From NCBI RefSeq assembly GCF_010119235.1, contig NZ_JAAATZ010000001.1, positions 1,208,501-1,272,500 on the forward strand: 64,000 nt of DNA, read 5' to 3'. Below are positions 29,218 through 39,192 of the stretch, in pieces. Source of the DNA: Flavobacterium phycosphaerae. GTDB lineage: Bacteria; Bacteroidota; Bacteroidia; Flavobacteriales; Flavobacteriaceae. The translations under genes were made by a program, and so were the position numbers. Below the pieces are notes generated by a model. The model made no database searches. It was given only the letters and a program-made list of their open reading frames with translations, and was not told the DNA's origin. Each line of letters starts with the position of its first letter. The stretch's first letter is position 1.

Positions 29218-30207
29218 CTATACCAATTTATGGGCCACTAAATATTCGGCAATTTGAATGGTGTTTGTAGCAGCGCCTTTTCTTAAATTGTCAGATACAA
29301 TCCACATGTTTAAGGTGTTAGCCTGACTTTCATCACGACGAATTCTACCAACAAACACATCGTCTTTTCCTTGTGCATATAATGGCATTGGGTAAGTATA
29401 AGTGTCTGTATTGTCTTGAACAGTTACTCCGTCTGTGTGGTGTAAAATGTTGCGCAAATCATTTACATCAAAATCATTTGAAAACTCAATATTTACAGCC
29501 TCACTGTGTCCGCCTACAATAGGAACACGAACAGCAGTAGCTGTGACGTTGATGCTGTCATCGCCGATTATTTTTTTGGTCTCACGAACCAGTTTCATTT
29601 CTTCTTTAGTGTAGCCGTTGTCTTCAAAAACATCACATTGAGGAATGGCATTGCGATGAATTTGGTATTTATAAGCCATTTCACCTTGCACACCGGCGTA
29701 TTCATTTTCTAATTGTTGTACTGCTTTTACTCCTGTTCCTGTGATGGATTGGTAGGTAGAAACAATAACGCGTTTGATGTTGTATTTTTTGTGTAACGGA
29801 GCCAAAACCATAACCATCTGAATCGTTGAACAATTAGGGTTAGCAATAATTTTATCTTCTTTGGTTAAGGTGGAAGCATTGATTTCCGGAACGACTAATT
29901 TTTTTGTCGGGTCCATTCGCCAAGCCGAAGAATTGTCAATTACGGTAGTTCCTGCTTCAGCAAATTTGGGTGCCCAAGCTAGAGAGGTTTCGCCACCGGC
30001 TGAGAACAAAGCAATATCAGCTTTCATATCCACTGCTGTTTGTAATCCAACCACTTTATATTTTTTTCCTTTGAATTCAATTTCTTTTCCCACCGATTTT
30101 TCAGAAGCCACAGGAATTAATTCGGTAACAGGAAAATTTCTTTCTGCTAAAACCTTAAGCATCACTTCGCCAACCATTCCGGTTGCGCCAACAACAGCAA
30201 CTTTCAT
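29218..30207 (-). CDS. asd: Aspartate-semialdehyde dehydrogenase
   Basis: Reduces aspartyl phosphate to aspartate semialdehyde, the branch point to lysine/diaminopimelate, threonine and methionine. The 329-residue protein has the NADP loop VGATGMVGEVML (residues 6-17), SAGGETS, the nucleophile cysteine in NPNCSTIQ (Cys126), VSTYQSITGTG, and the substrate-binding VRVPIVGGHSEAVN. The length is that of the bacterial Asd class. The partner enzyme, aspartate kinase, is encoded 26 kb away at 56330. A possible -7 box (TACTTTTG) lies at 30245-30252. Confidence 0.97.
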   Translation of the reverse strand: MKVAVVGATGMVGEVMLKVLAERNFPVTELIPVASEKSVGKEIEFKGKKYKVVGLQTAVDMKADIALFSAGGETSLAWAPKFAEAGTTVIDNSSAWRMDPTKKLVVPEINASTLTKEDKIIANPNCSTIQMVMVLAPLHKKYNIKRVIVSTYQSITGTGVKAVQQLENEYAGVQGEMAYKYQIHRNAIPQCDVFEDNGYTKEEMKLVRETKKIIGDDSINVTATAVRVPIVGGHSEAVNIEFSNDFDVNDLRNILHHTDGVTVQDNTDTYTYPMPLYAQGKDDVFVGRIRRDESQANTLNMWIVSDNLRKGAATNTIQIAEYLVAHKLV

Positions 30208-30284
30208 ATATTAATGTTTATTCGATTTATAAAAATTTGAAGTACAAAAGTATAGAGAAATTCATTTGGTTTATCATTTTTATA

Positions 30285-30319
30285 AAAAAAGAAAAACCGC
30301 CTCATTTAAGAAGCGGTTT
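30285..30319 (-). terminator. Terminator after mscL
   Basis: Arms aaaccgc (30294-30300) and gcggttt (30313-30319), with a T-rich run following on the minus strand, about 25 nt after the mscL stop codon. Confidence 0.75.
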
Positions 30320-30344
30320 AGTTAGAATATATAATGTAGCGGTA

Positions 30345-30722
30345 TTATTTTTTCAGTAAATCTCTGATTTGAGTAAGCAATTCTTCCTGAGTAGGACCGG
30401 CCGGTGCAGCAGGTGCAACTTCTTCTTTCTTTTTCATGCTGTTAATAGCTTTAACCATGATGAAGATTACAAAGGCAATAACAAGAAAACTAATTACTGC
30501 CGCCAGAAATTTTCCATAAAGTATTCCTCCATCCGTTTTTAAATCGGCTAAGTTTTCAACTTGTGCTGCTTTTAATGCCGGATTCAATAATGCAGGAGTA
30601 ATAACATCTGATACTAATGAATTTACAATAGCGCCAAATGCAGCTCCAATGATTACTCCAACTGCCAAATCCATTGCATTTCCTTTTGCAATAAAGTCTT
30701 TAAATTCTGAAATCATTCCCAT
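30345..30722 (-). CDS. mscL: Large-conductance mechanosensitive channel
   Basis: A turgor-release channel in the inner membrane. The 125-residue protein has the N-terminal amphipathic helix and TM1 (FKDFIAKGNAMDLAVGVIIGAAFGAIVNSLVSD, ligand-free pore helix rich in Gly/Ala), a periplasmic loop with GGILYGKFLAAVISFLVIAFVIFIMVKAIN forming TM2, and the C-terminal bundle ending LLTQIRDLLKK. All hallmarks and length match MscL. The start may be Met1 or Met3. It is flanked by AT-rich DNA and a terminator. Confidence 0.97.
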   Translation of the reverse strand: MGMISEFKDFIAKGNAMDLAVGVIIGAAFGAIVNSLVSDVITPALLNPALKAAQVENLADLKTDGGILYGKFLAAVISFLVIAFVIFIMVKAINSMKKKEEVAPAAPAGPTQEELLTQIRDLLKK

Positions 30723-30800
30723 AATTATTTGTTTTATTTGGTTAATTAATAGAACTAAGATAGCTAAAATTTTAACATTTTAACATTTCAAGTAAAAAAA

Positions 30801-33245
30801 TTATTCCCTAAAGAAGACCCGTTTAACCCGTTGTGAAATGCCGGTTAAAATTTCATAAGGAATCGTTCCCAGTTGTTTGGCCATATAATTCACCGTGGGG
30901 TTTTCGCCAAAAATGACAACACTATTTCCTTCTTTACAATCGATATCGGTCACATCGGCCATGAGCATGTCCATACAAACGCTACCTACAATTTTAGCTT
31001 GCTTACCATTAATAGTTACATAACCAACGCCATTGCCCCAACTTCTTCTGATGCCATCAGCATAACCAATTGGGATAGTGGCTATTTTGGTTGATTTATC
31101 GGCTATAAATCTTCGGCCGTAGCCAACGCTTTCGCCTTCATCTATAGTTCTGATTTGAGAGATAACTGATTTTAAAGTACCCACATTTTCCAATTGTTTT
31201 TGCTCTTCGTCATCGTTGGAAATGCCATACAAACCAATGCCTAAGCGAACCATATCATATTGCGCTTCCGGATAATTGGTAATGCCCGATGTGTTTAAAA
31301 TATGACGAATCGGTTTTATGTTGAGTTCGGTTTGCAGTTGCGAAGACAATTTTTCAAACAAGGCAATTTGCGATTTGGCAAAAGCATCGTGATTCAAATC
31401 ATCACTAGTGGCCATGTGCGACAAAATACTTTTGATTTGTACCGTTTCATTCCCACGAAGGATTCGAATAAGGTCCTGCAGATTTTCTTCTTCAAAACCC
31501 AATCGGTGCATGCCCGTGTCAATTTTGATATGAATAGGAAAGTGTTTCAGTTTTCTTTGTTCCGCAATTTTGAGGAAAGCTTTTAATCCTTTTATCGAAT
31601 AAATTTCGGGTTCCAACTGATGCTGAATAATAGCAGCAAAACTGGTAGTTTCCGGATTTAACACCATAATGGGTACAGTAATACCGGCACTTTTCAAAGA
31701 AATTCCTTCATCGGCGAAAGCCACACCAAGATAATTTACTTTGTGATGCTCGAGTAATTTGGCAATTTCAAAACCACCGTTGCCATAACCAAAAGCTTTG
31801 ACCATCACCATCATTTTGGTTTTGGGAGCCAACTTTGATTTAAAGAAATTCAAGTTGTGGCTGATGGCGTTGAGGTTGATTTCGAGTACCGTTTCATGGG
31901 TTTTTTCTTCGAGCATTGATACGATTTGTTCAAAGTGAAAATCGCGCGCACCTTTAATCAGAATGGTTTCGTTTTCAAAATTCAGCTGGTCAAATGCGTT
32001 GGCAAATTCGGCTACATCTTTAAACGTAATTCCGTTAATGAATTTATTCTTGTATTGCGAAATCGTTTCACCAATACCAATCACACGCGTAATTTTGTTG
32101 GATATAATCAATTGCGAAACCTGCGAATATAACTCTTCATTATTCAATCCGCTCTGAAAAATATCGGAAAGAATGATGGTTTTTTTCTTGTGCTGTTTTT
32201 GATGTTCTAAAAAGTCCAAAGCAATTTTCAGCGATTGGAAATCGGAACTGTAACTGTCGTCAATAAGCGTACAATTGTAAATCCCTTTTTTTACTTTTAA
32301 GCGCATTTCTACCGGATACAATTGCGCCATTCGGGTCTGAATCACATCGTGTTTGTAACCAAAATAAAGCATCACCATCATGCACTGAATGGCATTTTCT
32401 ACCGAAGCCTGATCCTGAAACGGAATCGTAATCGGGAAGGTGTCTTCTCGGTAAGTGATTTGCAATTCGGTTAGCTCGCCATTGTTTTTCTTGGTGATAT
32501 AAACATCGGCACTTTTGTCATCCGAACACCAACTAAAGGTTTTAATCTTCGGATTGATAAAAGCATTGATAGTCTTGTTTTTATTTAAAATCAACACATT
32601 CACCGAAGAGAATAGCTTTAATTTTTCTTTGATTTTTTCACCCACACTCGGAAAACCTTCATCATGCGCCGAACCTATGTTGGAAAGAATACCAATCGTA
32701 GGACGAATAATTTTTTGGAGCTTCTCCATTTCGTTGGTCATAGAAATTCCGGCTTCAAAAATTCCGAGATTGTGTTTTTCGTTAATACCCAAAATGGAAA
32801 GCGGCACACCCACTTGAGAGTTGTAACTTTTGGGACTGCGAATGATATTAAAATCAGGACCCAACAGGAAATTCAACCATTCCTTAATGATGGTTTTTCC
32901 GTTACTTCCGGTAATGCCGATTATTGGAAATTCAAACAAACTGCGATAGTAGGCCGCAAATTTCTGTAGCGCTTCCAGCGTGTTTTCTACCACCAAAAAG
33001 TTTGCTTTTCCTAAGGCGTTTTCGGGAATATGCGTTACCACAAAATGCTGTACGCCTTTGGTAATAAGCTCTTCTATATATACATGACCGTCATGATTGG
33101 GTCCTGTTATAGCAAAAAATAAGGTGTTTGCTCCGTTTTGCAACGAACGGCTGTCGATAGAAATAGTATCAATCACCGCTACATCATTTTGGCCAACCCA
33201 ATTGGCTTTGATGATGGAGACAATATTTCGGATAGTTTGTGTCAA
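30801..33245 (-). CDS. murF-alr: Bifunctional MurF ligase / alanine racemase fusion
   Basis: An 814-residue fusion covering two consecutive jobs: racemising L-Ala to D-Ala, and ligating D-Ala-D-Ala to UDP-MurNAc-tripeptide. The MurF half (about 1-450) has the ATP loop GITGSNGKTIIKEW and SNIGSAHDEGF. The Alr half (about 455-814) has the PLP lysine segment MMVMVKAFGYGNGG, HIKIDTGMHRLGF, the active tyrosine in SVGYGRRF, and SVCMDMLMADVTD. This fusion is known in Bacteroidetes. The start is a TTG (33243-33245); an in-frame stop lies five codons upstream and no ATG is available near the family N-terminus. It follows tdk by 22 nt. Confidence 0.95.
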   Translation of the reverse strand: MTQTIRNIVSIIKANWVGQNDVAVIDTISIDSRSLQNGANTLFFAITGPNHDGHVYIEELITKGVQHFVVTHIPENALGKANFLVVENTLEALQKFAAYYRSLFEFPIIGITGSNGKTIIKEWLNFLLGPDFNIIRSPKSYNSQVGVPLSILGINEKHNLGIFEAGISMTNEMEKLQKIIRPTIGILSNIGSAHDEGFPSVGEKIKEKLKLFSSVNVLILNKNKTINAFINPKIKTFSWCSDDKSADVYITKKNNGELTELQITYREDTFPITIPFQDQASVENAIQCMMVMLYFGYKHDVIQTRMAQLYPVEMRLKVKKGIYNCTLIDDSYSSDFQSLKIALDFLEHQKQHKKKTIILSDIFQSGLNNEELYSQVSQLIISNKITRVIGIGETISQYKNKFINGITFKDVAEFANAFDQLNFENETILIKGARDFHFEQIVSMLEEKTHETVLEINLNAISHNLNFFKSKLAPKTKMMVMVKAFGYGNGGFEIAKLLEHHKVNYLGVAFADEGISLKSAGITVPIMVLNPETTSFAAIIQHQLEPEIYSIKGLKAFLKIAEQRKLKHFPIHIKIDTGMHRLGFEEENLQDLIRILRGNETVQIKSILSHMATSDDLNHDAFAKSQIALFEKLSSQLQTELNIKPIRHILNTSGITNYPEAQYDMVRLGIGLYGISNDDEEQKQLENVGTLKSVISQIRTIDEGESVGYGRRFIADKSTKIATIPIGYADGIRRSWGNGVGYVTINGKQAKIVGSVCMDMLMADVTDIDCKEGNSVVIFGENPTVNYMAKQLGTIPYEILTGISQRVKRVFFRE

Positions 33246-33267
33246 GGTATGGGGTGTTATTACTGCG

Positions 33268-33903
33268 TCAGTTCGCTGCGCTCGGGTCTTCTTTAGACAA
33301 GTTTTCGGCGTCTTTTACAATCATGTTTTCACGCATGGCATTAAAATAGGCTGCCCGACTCAAAGGTTCGTATTCTTCGGTTTCACCTAACATTACAAGT
33401 TTGTCGTTGTCATTTTTTCGGAAACTGTAATGTGCTAAATTGCCGGTTCGGGTACAAACCGCGTGTACTTTGGTTACATATTCGGCGGTGGCCATCAATG
33501 CCGGCATCGGGCCAAATGGGTTGCCTTTAAAATCCATATCCAATCCGGCTACGATTACTCGAATTCCGGAATTGGCCAAATCATTGCAAACGGCTATGAT
33601 TTCGTCATCAAAAAATTGGGCTTCATCAATACCTACCACATCACAACCTTGTGCTAAGATGCGAATATTGGCAGCGGCCGGGACAGGAGTGGAACGGATT
33701 TCGTTTTTATTGTGCGACACGACCATCTCTTCATCATAGCGCGTATCGATAGAAGGTTTGAAAATTTCTACTTTTTGTTTGGCAAACTGGGCTCTTTTCA
33801 ATCGGCGAATCAGCTCTTCGGTTTTGCCCGAAAACATCGATCCGCAAATGACTTCAATCCAACCAAATTGTTCTTTATGATTTACTGTATTTTCGAGAAA
33901 CAT
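33268..33903 (-). CDS. tdk: Thymidine kinase (type II, TK1-like)
   Basis: Phosphorylates thymidine in the salvage pathway. The 211-residue form starts at the ATG at 33903; an upstream ATG at 33960 adds 19 residues outside the family domain. Seen: P-loop [26 protein letters not shown], the DE-box [12 protein letters not shown], the base-binding loop [15 protein letters not shown], and a C-terminal lasso region. The usual zinc-ribbon CxxC pairs are not present: the first site reads AVCTRTGN and the C-terminal site [10 protein letters not shown]. murF-alr follows 22 nt downstream. Confidence 0.94.
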   Translation of the reverse strand: MFLENTVNHKEQFGWIEVICGSMFSGKTEELIRRLKRAQFAKQKVEIFKPSIDTRYDEEMVVSHNKNEIRSTPVPAAANIRILAQGCDVVGIDEAQFFDDEIIAVCNDLANSGIRVIVAGLDMDFKGNPFGPMPALMATAEYVTKVHAVCTRTGNLAHYSFRKNDNDKLVMLGETEEYEPLSRAAYFNAMRENMIVKDAENLSKEDPSAAN

Positions 33904-34099
33904 TTTGTAATTTTCAACCTTTAAAATTTGAATACTTTTGTTACTTTGTAACGCAAACAAACCGACTTAAAATTTTTCTATTTTTACGTCGATTCAAATG
34001 TAGAAAATTTTAACCAAGGTTACTTCTTCCACAGGCAAAATAAAATGCTCGGAAGAAATTTAGTAAAAAGAAACGCCGAGTTACTATAATTCAAAACTT

Positions 34100-35035
34100 A
34101 TGAAAAAAAGATTAGAAGCCGAATTAATCAGCATTGCCCACCGAATTTTGAAATTGAAAAACAAATCGGAAGTGGATCAATTGTATAAAGAAACCCAGAA
34201 ATTATACGAAACGCTAACTGTTTTAAAATTTTATCAGGATAATTTCGAATCGGTGAAAGCGGATGTGGCGGAAGACGTTTTAGAAGAAAAATTAGAGCAA
34301 CAGTCACAAGAAGAAGCTCTGCTAGAAGTAACAGCAACAGTAACTGAGCCAACGCCCGAAATAGTAGAAACCCCAAAAGCGGAAGAAGTTGTTGAAGAGG
34401 AAGTTTCAGAAGAAGCTGAAATTGAAGCAGAACCGGAAGTTGTGGTGGAAGAAGCAGTTGTTGCTCAAGAAGCAGATGATATTCAGGAAACAATAGAAGA
34501 AGAAACAGTAGAAGAAGAAACAGTAGTTGAAAACGAACCGGAAACCATTGATGAAGAAGAGCCTGTTTTCAAACCTATCTTTGAATTGGAAGTTGAGGAT
34601 GAAATAGAAGAAGTGGCTGAAGAAGAGGAAGAAATCGAACCGGCAGAAACGATAACTGAATTCACTCCGGAAACCAAAAAAGTAGTCATTGAGGAATTTT
34701 TAGGCGAAAACTATACTGACCCTGTTTTTGTAAAACCGAATGACGTATCCTTGTTTGCCGAAGAAACTCCCGAACCAAAATCAGCAGTAGAGGCTGAAGC
34801 TTCAAGCAAATCTATAGCCATTGGTTTGAACGACCGAATTGGTTTTGTGAAGCATCTTTTTGACGAAAGCAACGAAGATTTTAACCGTGTCTTATCGCAA
34901 TTAAACACTTTTGATTCTTTTGAAGAAGCCAAAAATTTTATTGATGACATGGTAAAACCCGATTATAACAACTGGCAAGGCAATGAAGACTATGCCGAAC
35001 GCTTCATGGAGCTAATCGAGAATAAATTCCAGTAA
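34100..35035 (+). CDS. Acidic coiled-coil-like protein of unknown function, coupled to rsmI
   Basis: A 311-residue cytoplasmic protein with no signal peptide. The N-terminal 55 residues are predicted helix (RILKLKNKSEVDQLYKETQK). The middle, about 60-215, is a low-complexity Glu/Val/Ala stretch (EEVVEEEVSEEAEIEAEPEV type). The C-terminal 90 residues (LNDRIGFVKHLFDESNEDFN ... FMELIENKF) look like a compact conserved domain. I recall this layout only from Flavobacteriaceae and know no function. Its stop codon overlaps the rsmI start by one base (TAATG), so the two are translationally coupled. Confidence 0.75.
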   Translation: MKKRLEAELISIAHRILKLKNKSEVDQLYKETQKLYETLTVLKFYQDNFESVKADVAEDVLEEKLEQQSQEEALLEVTATVTEPTPEIVETPKAEEVVEEEVSEEAEIEAEPEVVVEEAVVAQEADDIQETIEEETVEEETVVENEPETIDEEEPVFKPIFELEVEDEIEEVAEEEEEIEPAETITEFTPETKKVVIEEFLGENYTDPVFVKPNDVSLFAEETPEPKSAVEAEASSKSIAIGLNDRIGFVKHLFDESNEDFNRVLSQLNTFDSFEEAKNFIDDMVKPDYNNWQGNEDYAERFMELIENKFQ

Positions 35036-35733
35036 TGGGTAAACTGTACATCGTTCCTACGCCCATCGGCAACCTCGAAGACATGACTTTCAGAGCCATT
35101 ACCGTTTTGAAAGAAGCCGATTTGATTTTGGCAGAAGATACGCGAACCAGCGGCAAGCTCTTAAAGCACTTTGACATTGCCACCCACATGCACAGCCACC
35201 ACATGCACAACGAGCACAAGACGGTGGAAAATCTCATCAAGCGGTTGCAAGCCGGAGAAACCATTGCCTTGATAAGCGATGCCGGAACGCCGGCCATTTC
35301 CGATCCCGGTTTTTTACTCACGCGCGCTTGTGTTGAACATAATATTGAAGTCGATTGTTTGCCCGGAGCTACGGCTTTTGTTCCGGCTTTGGTCAACAGT
35401 GGTTTGCCCAATGATCGCTTTGTCTTCGAAGGATTTTTGCCCGAAAAGAAAGGCAGACAAACCCGCTATTTGGCATTAGCCGAAGAAACAAGAACCATGA
35501 TTTTTTATGTGTCTCCACATAAATTGGTTAAAACACTAGCCGAGTACGTTCAATACTTCGGAGCTGACAGACCGGTTTCGGTTTCCCGCGAATTATCTAA
35601 ACTGCACGAAGAAACCATTCGTGGTACTGCCGAAGAAGTACTCAAACATTTCGAAGCCAAGCCGCCTAAAGGAGAAATTGTAGTAGTGGTGGGCGGTAAG
35701 ATTTCAACCAAAGAAAAGAAAGAGAAGGAATAA
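35035..35733 (+). CDS. rsmI: 16S rRNA (cytidine-1402-2'-O)-methyltransferase
   Basis: Methylates the 2'-hydroxyl of C1402 in the 30S decoding centre using SAM. The 232-residue protein carries GKLYIVPTPIGNLEDMTFRA at the N-terminus, the YraL-type signature ILAEDTRTSGKLL, ISDAGTPAISDPG, and CLPGATAFVPALVNSGLP, all typical of the tetrapyrrole-methylase-fold RsmI family. It overlaps the upstream gene by one base and its stop codon abuts that of the convergent ade gene with no gap. Confidence 0.96.
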   Translation: MGKLYIVPTPIGNLEDMTFRAITVLKEADLILAEDTRTSGKLLKHFDIATHMHSHHMHNEHKTVENLIKRLQAGETIALISDAGTPAISDPGFLLTRACVEHNIEVDCLPGATAFVPALVNSGLPNDRFVFEGFLPEKKGRQTRYLALAEETRTMIFYVSPHKLVKTLAEYVQYFGADRPVSVSRELSKLHEETIRGTAEEVLKHFEAKPPKGEIVVVVGGKISTKEKKEKE

Positions 35734-37356
35734 TTACTCCACTTCCAAATCCACAAAAGAAAAACTATTCCCGCTAAACAAACCTTTGTCTGATAGTTTC
35801 AAATCAGGAATTACCAACAAAGCCATAAACGAAAGCGTCATAAATGGTGCTTTTAAATTACTGCCTAATGATTTGGCCATCCCGTCAATTTCCTGATACA
35901 AACGCCCGGCTTCCCAACCGTCTTTATCACTCATGATGCCCGCAACCGGAAGCGCTAACGATTTTTTATCGCTACCATTCACAGCACAAATTCCACCGGT
36001 GTTTTGAATTAAAAGATTGACTGCATTGCAAATTTCTTCATCCGAAGTACCAACCACAACAATATTATGACAATCGTGGGCTACCGAACTGGCAATTGCA
36101 CCTTTTTTCAAGCCAAAGTTTTTAATAAAAGCCACAGCCGGAGGGGTATTAGCATAGCGGTTAACGACAGCCATTTTCAAGATGTCATTTTCAACATCAG
36201 CCACTAATTTTCCATTTTGTAATAGCGAAGCATGATGAATTTCATTGGTAATCAATTGGCCTTCCAAAGCTTCAATCACGCGTATCGTTTTGGCAGAACT
36301 CGGCACTTCAAAATCACTAACAGTCTTGGCGGAAGTATTAAAATTGTTAGGTGTTTCAAAAGCAACGTGCTTCACAAACGATTGGCCTTCCTTAGCTACC
36401 AACTCACCGTTAATATAGGTTTGTTTTACTTTGAAATGCACTAAATCCTCAGCCACAATAAAATCAGCAGCGTCGTTTTCTTTAAGTAACCCCACATCCA
36501 TTTTATAATGCTGCACCGGATTCACACAAGCCGATTGCAATACCTTGAAAACATCAATGCCTTTAGCCACCGCACGAGCACAAAGTTGGTTAATGTGACC
36601 CAAAATCAAATCATCCGGGTGTTTGTCATCCGAACAAAACATCATATTATCATAATGCTCCGGCAATAAATCAATCAAGGCTTCAAAGTTTTTGGCGGCA
36701 CTGCCTTCGCGAATGATGACTTTCATCCCAAGGGATAATTTCTCAGCAGCTTCCTCATAAGTAAAGCACTCATGGTCGGTTGTAATTCCGGCTGAGATGT
36801 ATTTTTTAATCGGTTCTCCTCGCAAACCAGGCGCATGACCGTCAACCGGCTTGCCAAAATGTTTCGCCCAAGCAATTTTCTTTAATACCTCTTCATCATC
36901 AAACAATACGCCCGGATAATTCATCATTTCCGACAGATAATAAATGTCAGGCAACGCCATCAATTCTTTAATTTGTTCCGAATCAATCACTGCACCTGCC
37001 GTTTCAAAAAACGTAGCCGGAACACAAGAAGGCGCGCCAAAATGAAACTTCAAAGGCACTTGCTTCCCATTGTCAATCATATAATGCACACCTTCTTTTC
37101 CAAGCACATTCGCAATTTCATGCGGATCCGAAATGGTAGCCACGGTACCATGTAACACAGCAATCTTAGCAAACTCTGAAGGTACCAGCATCGAGCTTTC
37201 AATATGAATGTGAGCATCAATAAACCCCGGAAGTATATAGTCTTTCACGTCGTGATTTTTCTCCACTATGGAAACAATCTTCCCGTTAGCCACAGTAATT
37301 TCTCCCGAATAAATTCGTTTGTTTTCAATATCAACAATCTGTCCTTGAATTTGCAT
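35734..37356 (-). CDS. ade: Adenine deaminase
   Basis: Converts adenine to hypoxanthine in purine salvage. The 540-residue length and motifs match the bacterial Ade amidohydrolase family: [11 protein letters not shown] (metal-binding HxH, about 48-58), [35 protein letters not shown], and the C-terminal [20 protein letters not shown] and [20 protein letters not shown]. It converges on rsmI with zero gap (TAA|TTA), and no terminator hairpin separates them. Confidence 0.96.
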   Translation of the reverse strand: MQIQGQIVDIENKRIYSGEITVANGKIVSIVEKNHDVKDYILPGFIDAHIHIESSMLVPSEFAKIAVLHGTVATISDPHEIANVLGKEGVHYMIDNGKQVPLKFHFGAPSCVPATFFETAGAVIDSEQIKELMALPDIYYLSEMMNYPGVLFDDEEVLKKIAWAKHFGKPVDGHAPGLRGEPIKKYISAGITTDHECFTYEEAAEKLSLGMKVIIREGSAAKNFEALIDLLPEHYDNMMFCSDDKHPDDLILGHINQLCARAVAKGIDVFKVLQSACVNPVQHYKMDVGLLKENDAADFIVAEDLVHFKVKQTYINGELVAKEGQSFVKHVAFETPNNFNTSAKTVSDFEVPSSAKTIRVIEALEGQLITNEIHHASLLQNGKLVADVENDILKMAVVNRYANTPPAVAFIKNFGLKKGAIASSVAHDCHNIVVVGTSDEEICNAVNLLIQNTGGICAVNGSDKKSLALPVAGIMSDKDGWEAGRLYQEIDGMAKSLGSNLKAPFMTLSFMALLVIPDLKLSDKGLFSGNSFSFVDLEVE

Positions 37357-37458
37357 TTTATAGTACTTTTATATCCCAAAAGTACTAAATATAAAGTCAA
37401 TTTTTCAAAAGGAATGAAAGTGTTGTTTTTAAAATATTTTTCCTACTTTTATCACTTC

Positions 37459-37492
37459 AACTCATAACTCATAATTTATAATTCATAACTCA
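37459..37492. repeat. AT-rich ataactcataattcat word string before recJ
   Basis: A short run of repeated ctcataactcataatttat / attcataactc words 6 nt upstream of recJ, of the same vocabulary as the inverted repeat at 2701-2732. Probably a dispersed spacer sequence; no function is visible. Confidence 0.45.
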
Positions 37493-37497
37493 AAAAC

Positions 37498-39186
37498 ATG
37501 CGCTGGACTCAAAAACCCAAACCCGCTCCCGAAAAAGTAAAAGCCTTGGCTTCTCAGTTAAATGTTGACGAGCTTATAGCCACACTTTTGGTGCAACGCG
37601 GTATTGAAACGTTTGACCAAGCGCGCCAATTCTTCCGACCTACATTAGACGATTTGCACAATCCTTATCTGATGAAAGATATGGACAAAGCGGTTACGCG
37701 AATTGAAACGGCCATTGCTAACAATGAAAATATTTTGGTTTTTGGCGATTATGATGTCGATGGAACTACCGCGGTTTCTTTGGTATCGAGTTATTTGAAA
37801 AGCTTTTATCCTAATGTGGCCACTTACATTCCGGACCGATACGATGAAGGTTACGGTATTTCGTATCAGGGTATCGACTTTGCCGAAGACAACGAATTTA
37901 CCCTAATTATTGCCTTGGATTGTGGTATCAAATCAGTCGATCATATAGCTTATGCCAATGAAAGAAATATCGACTTTATCATTTGCGACCACCACCGCCC
38001 GGGCGATAGTTTACCCGAAGCCGTGGCTGTGCTCGACCCCAAGCGTGAGGATTGTTCCTATCCGTACGATGAACTTTGCGGGTGTGGTATAGGCTTCAAA
38101 TTGATACAGGCTTTGGCTCAAAATAAAAATCAAACGACAAATGATTTGATGGTTTACTTAGATTTGGTAGCCACTGCTATTGCCGCTGATATAGTTCCGA
38201 TGACCGGTGAAAACAGGGTCTTGGCTAAGTTTGGACTAGAGGTTATAAATGCCAATCCGCGTCCCGGTATCAAAGCTTTATTGCAAAATGTAAAGAAAAA
38301 AGTGCTGACCATAACCGATGTGGTTTTCATCATTGCCCCTCGTATCAACGCTGCGGGCAGAATCAAACACGGGAACGAGGCGGTTGCTTTGTTGACAGAA
38401 TACGACCTGCAACAAGCCGAACAATTTGCCTCCGAAATTGAAAAATACAACAGCGATCGCAAAGATTTAGACAAACAAATCACGGTGGAAGCCCTCTCAC
38501 AAATACAGGAAAACAACGAGCAACAAAAATTCACCACCGTAGTCTACAGCGAAAACTGGCACAAAGGGGTAATCGGTATTGTAGCTTCAAGATTGACCGA
38601 AACCCATTACCGTCCGACAATTGTCTTTACCAAAAGCGGTGACAAACTCGCTGCCTCAGCCCGTTCTGTAAAAGATTTTGATATTTACAATGCCCTCGAA
38701 GCCTGCACTCAACATCTCGAACAGTTTGGCGGACACATGTACGCGGCAGGGATGACCTTAAAAGAGGAAAACTATATTGCCTTTAAAGAAGCCTTTGAAA
38801 GGGTAGTTCAAGAGACAATACATCCTGATTTACTTACCCCTGAAGTTTCTGTTGATGCTGAAATCAACCTGACCGACATTAACGAAAAACTCATCAGAAT
38901 TCTCAACCAGTTTGAACCTTTCGGCCCGCAGAATATGACGCCTGTTTTTATGACCAAAGGACTAAAAGATACCGGCTACGCCAAAGGTATTGGAGCCGAT
39001 GAAGATCACCTCAAACTCTTCGTGAAACAAAATGGCTCGGAAGGCTTTGGAGCCATAGGGTTCGGACTGGGGAATAAGCTACCCTTAGTTAAAAACCAAA
39101 CGTCCTTTGACGCCGTGTATAGCATCGATGAAAACGAATTCAACGGCAACATCACCATTCAGTTGCGATTAAAGGATTTGAAGTAA
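37498..39186 (+). CDS. recJ: Single-stranded-DNA-specific exonuclease RecJ
   Basis: A 5'-3' ssDNA exonuclease for recombination and mismatch repair. The 562-residue protein has the DHH-family motifs in order: FGDYDVDGTTAVSL (about 82-95), ALDCGIKS, CDHHRPGD (about 163-170), GCGIGFKL, and then the DHHA1 part with RINAAGRIKHGNEAV, KGVIGIVASRL and the GGHMYAAG loop. The C-terminus is the family OB-fold ending LRLKDLK. The last 26 nt of the gene are repeated twice further downstream (39712-39734 and 39793-39818). Confidence 0.96.
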   Translation: MRWTQKPKPAPEKVKALASQLNVDELIATLLVQRGIETFDQARQFFRPTLDDLHNPYLMKDMDKAVTRIETAIANNENILVFGDYDVDGTTAVSLVSSYLKSFYPNVATYIPDRYDEGYGISYQGIDFAEDNEFTLIIALDCGIKSVDHIAYANERNIDFIICDHHRPGDSLPEAVAVLDPKREDCSYPYDELCGCGIGFKLIQALAQNKNQTTNDLMVYLDLVATAIAADIVPMTGENRVLAKFGLEVINANPRPGIKALLQNVKKKVLTITDVVFIIAPRINAAGRIKHGNEAVALLTEYDLQQAEQFASEIEKYNSDRKDLDKQITVEALSQIQENNEQQKFTTVVYSENWHKGVIGIVASRLTETHYRPTIVFTKSGDKLAASARSVKDFDIYNALEACTQHLEQFGGHMYAAGMTLKEENYIAFKEAFERVVQETIHPDLLTPEVSVDAEINLTDINEKLIRILNQFEPFGPQNMTPVFMTKGLKDTGYAKGIGADEDHLKLFVKQNGSEGFGAIGFGLGNKLPLVKNQTSFDAVYSIDENEFNGNITIQLRLKDLK

Positions 39187-39192
39187 TGGTTT

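Noticed and set aside
33904..33960. 19-residue N-terminal extension of thymidine kinase
   Set aside because: Family proteins start close to the P-loop; the ATG at 33903 gives the usual length.
34128..34950. Minus-strand open frames rich in Leu or Ser across the acidic protein
   Set aside because: They are mirror translations of Glu/Val low-complexity codons.
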